A stretch of 14,329 nt of DNA, taken from JAAZAI01 sp050942875 (GTDB lineage: Bacteria; Verrucomicrobiota; Kiritimatiellia; RFP12; UBA3636). Positions 6,587 through 12,836 of this stretch are shown here, one piece after another. The notes under the pieces are model-generated. The model had not been told where the DNA came from. It ran no database searches and was given only the letters and a program-made list of their open reading frames with translations. The stretch spans positions 1 to 14,329 of the forward strand of contig JBMNOD010000087.1 in the NCBI GenBank assembly GCA_050942875.1, read 5' to 3'. The position numbers and the translations under genes were made by a program. Each line of letters starts with the position of its first letter. Position 1 is the stretch's first letter.

Positions 6587-8068
6587 ATGAAAAAGCAACT
6601 CCTCCACACCACCCCCGCCACGCGCTTCCGCGCCTTCGCCCTCGCGCTCCTCGCGATCCTCCTCCCCCTCGCTGCGTCCGCCGCCGGCTTTGGCGGCGAA
6701 ACCTGCGGCCCCTACACGTACATCATCATCGACGACACCGAGGCCGTCATCACGCACTTCGACGACTCAGAACACGTCGGCGACCTCGTCATCACCAACA
6801 GCCTCGGCAACAAACCCGTCACGACCATCAACAACTGGGCGTTCTCCGACTGCGCCAACATCACGGCAATCACCATCCCCAACACCGTCGCAAGCATCGG
6901 CGATTGGGCATTCCAGGGATGCACATCCCTCGCCACGATCACGATTCCCGACAGCGTCACGGCCATCGGCGACTGGGCGTTCCAGTATTGCAACGCCCTC
7001 GCCGCCGTGACCATCCCCAGCAGCGTCGACACGATCGGCACGCAGGCCTTCGTCCCCTGCCCCTCCCTCACCAACATCACCGTCGCAGCGGGCAACGGAA
7101 CCTATGCCGACATCCATGGCGTGCTTTGCGACAGCAGCCGCACCACGCTGCTGGCTTGCCCGAACGGTCGCTCCGGCGCTTACGCCGTCCCCGCCGGCAT
7201 AACCGCCATCGCCGAGGAAGCCTTCGCCGCTTGCACGTTCTTGACCACCATTTCCATCCACGGAGGCGTCTCCACCATCGGCGCGGCGGCCTTCGACTTC
7301 TGCAACGCCCTCACCAGCATCGACGTGGCGGAAAGCAACGCGAACTACGCCAGCAGGGACGGCGTGCTGTTCAACAAGGGCCTCACCACGCTGATTCAAT
7401 ATCCGAATGGCCGCCCCGGCGCCTACGCCATCCCCGACGGCGTCACCGCCATCGGCGACTGGGCCTTCCACTACAGCGCCCTGCTCACGGCCGTGACCCT
7501 CCCCGACACCATCACGTCCATCGCCCAAAGCGCCTTCGCCGAATGCACCGCCCTCGCCTCCGTCTCCATCCCCGGAAGCGTCACAAGCATCGAAGACTCC
7601 GCCTTCATGAACTGCGGCGCCCTCGCGGCCATCACCATCCCCGGAAGCGTGACGGACATTGGCCACCGGGCCTTCTACAACTGCGGCTCCCTCGCCTCTG
7701 TCCTCTTCACCGGCAACCGGCCGACAGGATGTGTTTCCACCGCCTTTGATGGCGCATCCCCCACGATCTACTACCTCCCCGGCACCACGGGTTGGAAGGC
7801 CACCTTCTGCGGACGTCCCACCGCCCTCTGGAACGCCGCCTTCAGCACCACCGCCCCGCCGCAAATCGACGACGAAGGCGCCTTCGCCCTCTCCGTCACC
7901 GGCAACGTGGGCATCCCCGTCTGCATCGAAGTCTGCAACAGCCTCGCCACCCCGGACTGGATCGTCCTCACCAACACCACCCTCTCCGCCGACGGCGCCC
8001 TCGACTACACCGACCCCGACGCCGCCACCCTCCCCGCCCGCTTCTACCGCTTCACCTTCCCGCACTAA
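6587..8068 (+). CDS. Secreted BspA-type leucine-rich repeat protein (493 aa)
   Basis: Residues 1 to about 32 are a Sec signal peptide (KK start, Leu/Ala core, ASA-A). An N-terminal strand region is followed, from about 76 to 390, by some ten 23-residue LRR_5-type units of the form A-I-T-I-P-x-S-V-x-x-I-G-x-x-A-F-x-x-C. Two inserts containing LCDSSRTTLL or VLFNKGLTTLIQYPNG interrupt them, as is common in BspA-like proteins. A YYLPGTTGW/CGRPTALW cap follows, then a C-terminal domain (about 421-493) ending ARFYRFTFPH. BspA-like proteins of other bacteria are surface proteins implicated in adhesion; the ligand here is unknown. The gene is paralogous to 8593-9993 and has its own leader module and downstream hairpin, so it is probably transcribed alone. 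No anchoring motif such as LPXTG is visible. Confidence 0.92.
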   Translation: MKKQLLHTTPATRFRAFALALLAILLPLAASAAGFGGETCGPYTYIIIDDTEAVITHFDDSEHVGDLVITNSLGNKPVTTINNWAFSDCANITAITIPNTVASIGDWAFQGCTSLATITIPDSVTAIGDWAFQYCNALAAVTIPSSVDTIGTQAFVPCPSLTNITVAAGNGTYADIHGVLCDSSRTTLLACPNGRSGAYAVPAGITAIAEEAFAACTFLTTISIHGGVSTIGAAAFDFCNALTSIDVAESNANYASRDGVLFNKGLTTLIQYPNGRPGAYAIPDGVTAIGDWAFHYSALLTAVTLPDTITSIAQSAFAECTALASVSIPGSVTSIEDSAFMNCGALAAITIPGSVTDIGHRAFYNCGSLASVLFTGNRPTGCVSTAFDGASPTIYYLPGTTGWKATFCGRPTALWNAAFSTTAPPQIDDEGAFALSVTGNVGIPVCIEVCNSLATPDWIVLTNTTLSADGALDYTDPDAATLPARFYRFTFPH

Positions 8069-8069
8069 A

Positions 8070-8089
8070 GGCAAGCCCTCGGGCTTGCC
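8070..8089 (+). terminator. Hairpin just after first LRR gene
   Basis: GGCAAGCC (8070-8077), loop CTCG, GGCTTGCC (8082-8089): a perfect 8-bp stem starting one base after the TAA. C-rich sequence, not a U-tract, follows, so it may stabilise the mRNA end or act with Rho rather than be a classical intrinsic terminator. Confidence 0.55.
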
Positions 8090-8092
8090 CCC

Positions 8093-8183
8093 GTACACGT
8101 ACGCGTTCACGTCCCCGTACACGTCTCCTCTGTCTATGTTTTTCGTGTACGTGTACCGCTTCGCTGTGAACGGGCACGTGTAC
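8093..8183. repeat. GTAC-rich nested inverted repeat, copy 1
   Basis: The outer arms 8093-8110 and 8166-8183 are complementary at 16 of 18 positions (GTACACGT...CGTTCAC). Inner arms GTACACG (8117-8123) and CGTGTAC (8144-8150) are perfect. A related element, sharing GTGTACCG(C/T)TTCGCTG, follows the second LRR gene. The DNA could form a cruciform and the RNA a long branched hairpin. Confidence 0.75.
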
Positions 8184-8271
8184 GGCGCTGCGCCCCTTCG
8201 TCGTGCGAAGCACACCCTTGCTCCCACACTTGCTCTTTTACGCTTACTCCCACACTCATCCCCCATCCATT
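8184..8271. other. Low-complexity spacer without a gene
   Basis: Contains CTTGCTC, CTTACTC and CACACTCATC phrases resembling 5930-5985. No coding signal or promoter seen. Confidence 0.5.
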
Positions 8272-8343
8272 GATCCGACTGATCCGTCCGATCCGACTGA
8301 TCCGACTGATCCGTCCGATCAGACCGATCAGACCGATCCGCTC
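8272..8343. repeat. 9-bp tandem array with eight GATC sites
   Basis: Eight consecutive 9-bp units: GATCCGACT, GATCCGTCC, GATCCGACT twice, GATCCGTCC, GATCAGACC twice, GATCCGCTC. Every unit begins with GATC, giving eight such sites at exact 9-bp spacing. Confidence 0.92.
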
Positions 8344-8376
8344 ATCACTCCTCATCAATCATCACCCACCAATCAA

Positions 8377-8578
8377 GGACTCTAGACCATGGTCCATGGA
8401 CTATCGAAGTTTCCCCATCGACCACCTCCCTGCGCCCATTCGCCACTCGGTCAAACCGGGGTCTGGGGCAAGCCGCTTCGCGGCAGGGGCTAGTGCCGGA
8501 AGGCCCCAATTCGTAATTCCGTAATTCGTAATTCGTAATTTCCTGAACTCCTCACTCCTCTCTACGCTCTCCTCACTA
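8377..8578 (+). promoter_or_regulatory. Leader module, copy 4 (upstream of second LRR gene)
   Basis: Heptamers GGACTCT, AGACCAT, GGTCCAT, GGACTAT (8377-8404) contain two overlapping 10-bp palindromes, 8385-8394 and 8392-8401. The conserved TGCGCCCATTCGCCAC and CGGTCAAACCGGGG blocks follow. The usual hairpin is broken after GGGGCA. In its place 8471-8545 carries other material: the small hairpin GCCGC-TTC-GCGGC (8472-8484), an inverted copy of CGGCACTAGCCCCT, and a TTCGTAA-type tandem array (8509-8541). The heptad pyrimidine tract and CTCACTAAA then resume. Confidence 0.65.
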
Positions 8579-8581
8579 AAA

Positions 8582-8587
8582 AAGGAG
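8582..8587 (+). promoter_or_regulatory. Ribosome binding site of second LRR gene
   Basis: AAGGAG, five bases before the ATG at 8593. Confidence 0.85.
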
Positions 8588-8592
8588 CCACC

Positions 8593-9993
8593 ATGAAAAA
8601 GCACCACACCACCCCCGCCACGCGCGTCCGCGCCTTCGCCTTCGCGCTCCTCCTCCCGCTCGCCTCGCTCGCAGACGACGGCCCCCAAACCTACGCCGAA
8701 GGCAACTACAGCTACTACGTCGTCGACAACGACAAGGCCGTTGTCAGCTACTATCTTGACCAGTCCGTGTCAACCGCGTTGTCCATCCCCAATACCCTCG
8801 GCAACTATCCGGTCGTCGCCATCGGCAACAACGCCTTCGCCTCCTGCTCCAACCTTCCAGCCGTCACCATCCCCAGCGGCGTCGGGGACATCGGCAGAAA
8901 CGCCTTCGGGCTTTGTAGCTCCCTGACCACCGTCACGATTCCCAACACGGTCACCAACATCGACGAACTCGCTTTCACCTTATGCTCCTCCCTCGCGAAC
9001 ATCACCCTCCCCGAAGGCGTCACCGCCATCGGCTGGTGCGCCTTCGCCAGATGCCTGTCGCTTCCATCCATCAACATCCCCAGCACCGTCGCCTTCATCG
9101 ATGAATGGGCCTTCGTCTCCTGCTACGCGCTCACCAACATCGCCGTCGCAGGGAACAACCCGCACTACGCCAGCAGCGACGGCGTGCTGTTCAACAAGAG
9201 CCTCACCACGCTGGTGATTTGTCCCAGCGGCTATCCCGGAGCCTACGCCATCCCCGCCGACGTCACCACCATCGCCAACAGCGCCTTCACCTCCTGCACC
9301 TCCCTCACCTCTGTTGCCATCCACCATGGCGTCACGTCCATTGGCGCCTCGGTTTTCGAGCATTGCGACTCCCTGACGAGCATTGGCGTCGCGGGGGGAA
9401 ACCCGAACTACGCCAGCAAGGACGGCGTGCTGTTCAACAAGAACCTCGCCACGCTGATTCAATATCCCAACGGCCTCCATGGCGCCTACGCCATTCCCGA
9501 CAGCGTCACCGCCATCGGCGCCGATGCCTTCAGGCTCAGCCGCGCCCTCACGGCCGTCACCATCCCCGCTAGCGTCACCACCATCGGCGACGGCGCCTTC
9601 GCCGAATGCCCCTTGCTCGCCTCCGTCCTCTTCACCGGCAACGCCCCGACGACCGGCACCGACGTCTTCAAGAGAACGCCCAACGCCACGATCTACTACC
9701 TCCCCGGCGCCACCGGCTGGGGCGACACCTTCTGCGGACGTCCCACCGCCCTCTGGAACGCCACCTTCAGCCCGGCAACCCCGCCCCGATCCGTCGCCTC
9801 TGGCGCGTTTGGCTTCACCCTCGCCGGCACCACCAACATGCCCGTCTGCATCGAAGCCTGCAACGACCTCGCCGCCCAGGACTGGACCGTCCTCACCAAC
9901 GCCACGATGTCCAGCGACGGCACCCTCGACTTCGCCGACCCCGACGCCGCCACCCTCCCCGCTCGCTTCTACCGCTTCACCTTCCCGCATTAA
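8593..9993 (+). CDS. Secreted BspA-type leucine-rich repeat protein (466 aa), paralogue of 6587-8068
   Basis: Signal peptide about residues 1-27 (hydrophobic core LLLPLASLA, cleavage before DDG). About ten LRR_5-type units (x-A-F-x-x-C, V-T-I-P) fill roughly 72-370, interrupted twice by DGVLFNKxL...YAIP inserts. The YYLPGATGW/CGRPTALW cap begins at 369, and the C-terminal domain (about 395-466) ends ARFYRFTFPH. It resembles its upstream paralogue throughout. DNA identity is especially high at the cap (the stretch encoding TFCGRPTALWNA) and over the last 50 bases or so, suggesting recent duplication or gene conversion. The probable role is surface adhesion or binding, by analogy with BspA-like proteins only. 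It converges on secG. Confidence 0.92.
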   Translation: MKKHHTTPATRVRAFAFALLLPLASLADDGPQTYAEGNYSYYVVDNDKAVVSYYLDQSVSTALSIPNTLGNYPVVAIGNNAFASCSNLPAVTIPSGVGDIGRNAFGLCSSLTTVTIPNTVTNIDELAFTLCSSLANITLPEGVTAIGWCAFARCLSLPSINIPSTVAFIDEWAFVSCYALTNIAVAGNNPHYASSDGVLFNKSLTTLVICPSGYPGAYAIPADVTTIANSAFTSCTSLTSVAIHHGVTSIGASVFEHCDSLTSIGVAGGNPNYASKDGVLFNKNLATLIQYPNGLHGAYAIPDSVTAIGADAFRLSRALTAVTIPASVTTIGDGAFAECPLLASVLFTGNAPTTGTDVFKRTPNATIYYLPGATGWGDTFCGRPTALWNATFSPATPPRSVASGAFGFTLAGTTNMPVCIEACNDLAAQDWTVLTNATMSSDGTLDFADPDAATLPARFYRFTFPH

Positions 9994-9998
9994 AACGC

Positions 9999-10015
9999 GA
10001 CAAGCTTGGCTTGTC
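9999..10015 (+). terminator. Hairpin just after second LRR gene
   Basis: GACAAGC (9999-10005), loop TTG, GCTTGTC (10009-10015), with flanking CGC/GCG able to extend the stem past one bulged base. It sits in the same place relative to the stop codon as the hairpin at 8070-8089, but the sequence differs. No U-tract. Confidence 0.55.
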
Positions 10016-10020
10016 CGCGT

Positions 10021-10070
10021 CGTTCACGTTCCCGTACGCTTACGTGTACCGTTTCGCTGCGTACGTGTAC
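10021..10070. repeat. GTAC-rich palindromic element, copy 2
   Basis: CGTTCACGTTCCCGTAC followed by TACGTGTACCGTTTCGCTG, related to 8105-8165. CGTACGC (10033-10039) can pair with GCGTACG (10059-10065). It is shorter than copy 1. Confidence 0.7.
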
Positions 10071-10104
10071 GACTCGAACCCCTGGCCGTCAGCCGCTACC
10101 ATCT

Positions 10105-10127
10105 GTTTTGGGAAATCCCCCCAAAAC
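10105..10127 (-). terminator. Probable secG terminator hairpin
   Basis: GTTTTGGG (10105-10112) and CCCAAAAC (10120-10127) form a perfect 8-bp stem with a 7-base loop, three bases beyond the secG stop. The T-run on the minus strand is poor, so termination efficiency is uncertain. Being symmetrical, it may also stop readthrough from the second LRR gene. Confidence 0.6.
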
Positions 10128-10130
10128 CCT

Positions 10131-10568
10131 TTATTCCGAAGCAGGCGCGTCTTCTGTCGGCGCGGCGGGAACTTCCGCGGCAGGTGCGGCAGGCTCTTCG
10201 GGGACTTCCGCCACGGGATCAGCAAGCGCCTCGGCATTCATCAGATCAAGCGCCGCAGCAGCCTCGTCCGACATGACCGGGGCTTCAACCGGCGCCGACA
10301 CCGGCGCAAAGCGCTCGGCAACCGAGCGGCTCCGTCCTTTGGGGCGAAGCACAACAAGCAACGTCGTGTTGACAATGAAAATGGCAGCCAGAATGACGGT
10401 CGTGCGGGTAAGCACATTGCCCATCTGCGCACCGAACACGGCTTCCGCACCGCCGCCAAAGCTCAGGCCGACGCCCTGCCCCTTCGAGCGCTGAATCAGC
10501 ACGATGCCGATGAGCATCACGCAAATAACGGCTTCAAGCCCCATGAGAATACGAACGAGAATGTCCAT
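10131..10568 (-). CDS. secG: Protein translocase subunit SecG (145 aa)
   Basis: Small inner-membrane subunit of the SecYEG translocon that aids SecA-driven export. Two transmembrane segments (about residues 3-23 and 53-73) flank the family's cytoplasmic loop QRSKGQGVGLSFGGG. The ATG at 10568 is preceded by AAAAGGAAAG at good spacing, which is why this start is preferred to an earlier in-frame ATG overlapping tpiA. The tail after about residue 80 is rich in Ala, Pro and Glu and makes the protein longer than many SecG proteins. It lies 28 bp after tpiA on the same strand and is surely co-transcribed with it; tpiA-secG is a common bacterial pair. Confidence 0.93.
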   Translation of the reverse strand: MDILVRILMGLEAVICVMLIGIVLIQRSKGQGVGLSFGGGAEAVFGAQMGNVLTRTTVILAAIFIVNTTLLVVLRPKGRSRSVAERFAPVSAPVEAPVMSDEAAAALDLMNAEALADPVAEVPEEPAAPAAEVPAAPTEDAPASE

Positions 10569-10596
10569 GGTTGTCTTTCCTTTTTGAATTGGCGAA

Positions 10597-11376
10597 CTAC
10601 GCAAGCGCCGCCTTGACGATGTCTGCGAAATCGGTCGCGTCAAGGGAGGCGCCGCCAATGAGGCCGCCATCAATATCCTTCTGTGCAAGCAGACCGGCCG
10701 CATTGCCGGGCTTCATGCTGCCGCCGTAGAGAATGCGCACAGCCTCGGCCACGGTCGAATCGAAACGCTTGGCGATCTCAGCGCGGATGAAAGCATGGAC
10801 GTCCTGCGCCTGCTCGTCCGTCGCCACCTTGCCCGTGCCAATGGCCCACACAGGCTCGTAGGCAATCACGATCTTCTCCATGTCCGCTGCGCCCAGGCCC
10901 TCAAGCGCCTTCTGCACCTGGCGACCAACGACGCCGTTGGTGACGCCCGCTTCACGCTCGGCCAGCGTTTCGCCAACGCAGACGATGGCCACAAGGCCAG
11001 CCGCAACGGCCGCCTTCGTGCGCTGATTGACCGTCCCGTCCGTCTCGCCAAAATATTGGCGACGCTCGCTGTGGCCAATGATGACATGCGTGCAGCCTGC
11101 ATCCTTGAGCATGGCGGCCGAAACCTCGCCCGTATAGGCGCCGTTGGCAGCCCAATGGACGTTTTGCGCACCCAAGGCGATGCAGGAGTCCTGCGTTTCC
11201 GCCGCGACGGCGGCGATCGAAAGGAACGGCGGACAAACAAGCACCTCGGGCCCCTTGCCGCAGGCCATCGAACCGCCGCAAGGCAACGCCGTCTTGATTT
11301 CCTTGACGAGCTGCGCCCCCTCGACCGAGGTTTTGTTCATTTTCCAGTTTCCAGCAATTAAAATGCGACGAGACAT
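10597..11376 (-). CDS. tpiA: Triosephosphate isomerase (259 aa)
   Basis: Interconverts dihydroxyacetone phosphate and glyceraldehyde 3-phosphate in glycolysis and gluconeogenesis; cytoplasmic TIM barrel, normally a dimer. All key residues are present: Asn10 and Lys12 (AGNWKMNK), electrophile His102 (GHSERR), catalytic base Glu174 (AYEPVWAIGTGK, the mobile loop 6) and the phosphate-binding YGGS (217-220) and GGASL motifs. Length is usual. The ATG at 11376 follows GAAGGA by nine bases; longer frames upstream would run across the promoter. It is the first gene of the tpiA-secG unit. pgk, often its neighbour, is not in this window. Confidence 0.97.
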   Translation of the reverse strand: MSRRILIAGNWKMNKTSVEGAQLVKEIKTALPCGGSMACGKGPEVLVCPPFLSIAAVAAETQDSCIALGAQNVHWAANGAYTGEVSAAMLKDAGCTHVIIGHSERRQYFGETDGTVNQRTKAAVAAGLVAIVCVGETLAEREAGVTNGVVGRQVQKALEGLGAADMEKIVIAYEPVWAIGTGKVATDEQAQDVHAFIRAEIAKRFDSTVAEAVRILYGGSMKPGNAAGLLAQKDIDGGLIGGASLDATDFADIVKAALA

Positions 11377-11418
11377 GACGAGAATTCCTTCTACGGATTT
11401 GAATTGAAATAATTGATG

Positions 11419-11447
11419 ATTATCGGTTAAAGCTGACGCCTTGTCAA
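11419..11447 (-). promoter_or_regulatory. tpiA-secG promoter (sigma-70 type)
   Basis: On the minus strand: TTGACA (11447-11442), a 17-bp spacer, GATAAT (11424-11419). This is a near-consensus pair. It predicts a 5' leader of about 35 nt before tpiA. Confidence 0.8.
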
Positions 11448-11473
11448 CGACAACCCGCTTTTTCCATCGTTGA

Positions 11474-11502
11474 TTGAACCCGCACGCATTTTGTGCTAGA
11501 AT
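11474..11502 (+). promoter_or_regulatory. purA-purB promoter (extended -10)
   Basis: TTGAAC (11474-11479), a 17-bp spacer, TAGAAT (11497-11502) immediately preceded by TGC, an extended -10. The leader before purA would be about 25 nt. No purine-repressor operator or riboswitch is apparent in this short intergenic region. Confidence 0.7.
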
Positions 11503-11534
11503 CCTAGGCTTCAGTTCAACAGAAGAGGCAACAC

Positions 11535-12836
11535 ATGGCAACCGCAATCGTAGGCGCAAACTGGGGCGATGAAGGCAAAGGCAAGATGACCGACATGCTC
11601 GCCCGCGAGACGGACGTGATCGTCCGCTTCCAAGGTGGCAACAACGCCGGCCACACCATCATCAACGACCAGGGGCGCTTCGCCCTCCACCTCCTCCCCT
11701 CCGGCGTCTTCTACCCGCACGTCGTCAACGTCATCGGCCCCGGCGTCGCCCTCAACATCCGCGCCTTCAAGGCCGAGCTCGACGACCTCGAATCCCACGG
11801 CGTCAAGCCGCGGATCGTCGTCTCCGACCGCGCGCAAGTCCTCCTCGACGTCCACAAGCGGCTCGACGCCTGGGAGGAGCAGCGCCTCGGCAAGGGCGGC
11901 TTCGGCTCCACCAAGTCCGGCATCGCGCCGTTCTACGCGGACAAGTACGCCAAGATCGGCTTCCAGGTCTGCGAGCTGTTCGACGTGGACGCCCTCGACG
12001 CGCGCATCGCGCTCTTCTGCGACCGCAAGAACCCGCTCCTCCAAACCCTCTACAACCAGCCGCCGCTCGACCCCGCCGCGCTCGCCCGGGAGCTGCGCGA
12101 ACTCGGCGACATCGTCCGCCCCTACGCCCGCGACACGACCGCCCTGCTCCACCAGGCCATCGCCGACGGCAAGCGCATCCTCCTCGAAGGGCAGCTCGGC
12201 GCGCTCAAGGACCCCGACCACGGCATCTACCCCATGGTCACCTCCTCCTCGCCGCTCGCCGGCTTCGCCCCGATCGGCGCCGGCATCCCGCCCTACGAAG
12301 TCAAGGACATCATCGCCGTCGTCAAAGCCTACTCGAGCGCCGTCGGCGCCGGCCCGTTCGTCTCCGAAATCTTCGGCGACGAAGCCCACGAGCTGCGCAT
12401 CCGCGGCGGCGACAAGGGCGAATTCGGCGCCACCACCGGCCGCCCCCGCCGCATGGGCTGGTTCGACGCCGTCGCCACCCGCTACGGCTGCCGCGTCCAG
12501 GGCGCGACGGAAGTCGCCCTCACGCTCGTCGACGCCCTCGGCTACCTCGACGAAGTGCCCGTGTGCGTCGCCTACGAAATCGACGGCAAGACCACCCGCG
12601 ACTTCCCCGCCACCCCCGCGCTCTACAAGGCCAGGCCCGTGATCGAAAAGCTCCCGGGCTGGAAGTCCGACATCCGCGGCGCCCAGGACTGGGACAAGCT
12701 GCCGCAGGCCGCCCGGGACTACGTCAAGTACATCGAAAAAGCCATCGGCGTGCCCATCACATTCTTCTCCACCGGCCCCGGCCGCAACGACATCATCCGC
12801 CTGGGCAAACGAGCAGGCAAAGAGGAACGAAAATGA
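11535..12836 (+). CDS. purA: Adenylosuccinate synthetase (433 aa)
   Basis: GTP-dependent condensation of IMP with aspartate to give adenylosuccinate, first step of the AMP branch; cytoplasmic. The N-terminal GANWGDEGKGK loop has Asp12, and NNAGHT has His40, the catalytic pair of the family. ATTGRPRRMGWFD and the late DGKTTRD match family motifs. Two places depart from the common form: N-W rather than Q-W before GDEGKGK, and EGQLGALKDPDHG near residue 218 where most enzymes have EGAQG. That suggests a divergent PurA subgroup rather than a defect, since the length is normal. AGAGG lies six bases before the ATG. It overlaps purB by four bases. Confidence 0.96.
   Translation: MATAIVGANWGDEGKGKMTDMLARETDVIVRFQGGNNAGHTIINDQGRFALHLLPSGVFYPHVVNVIGPGVALNIRAFKAELDDLESHGVKPRIVVSDRAQVLLDVHKRLDAWEEQRLGKGGFGSTKSGIAPFYADKYAKIGFQVCELFDVDALDARIALFCDRKNPLLQTLYNQPPLDPAALARELRELGDIVRPYARDTTALLHQAIADGKRILLEGQLGALKDPDHGIYPMVTSSSPLAGFAPIGAGIPPYEVKDIIAVVKAYSSAVGAGPFVSEIFGDEAHELRIRGGDKGEFGATTGRPRRMGWFDAVATRYGCRVQGATEVALTLVDALGYLDEVPVCVAYEIDGKTTRDFPATPALYKARPVIEKLPGWKSDIRGAQDWDKLPQAARDYVKYIEKAIGVPITFFSTGPGRNDIIRLGKRAGKEERK

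Noticed and set aside
6767..8266. 499-codon open frame antisense to the first LRR gene
   Set aside because: Shadow of codon bias in GC-rich DNA. It runs through the palindromic element and the LRR gene, has monotonous Gly/Asp/Val/Glu composition, and lacks any domain. The plus strand carries clear signal peptide and LRR signatures.
8203..8385. Short frame translating the 9-bp array as DPTDPSDPTDP
   Set aside because: Any 9-bp repeat without stops gives an open frame. No ribosome binding site and no meaningful sequence outside the array.
1..10130. Insertion sequence or prophage
   Set aside because: No transposase, integrase or phage gene is visible, and no paired terminal inverted repeats with target duplications flank the repeat regions.
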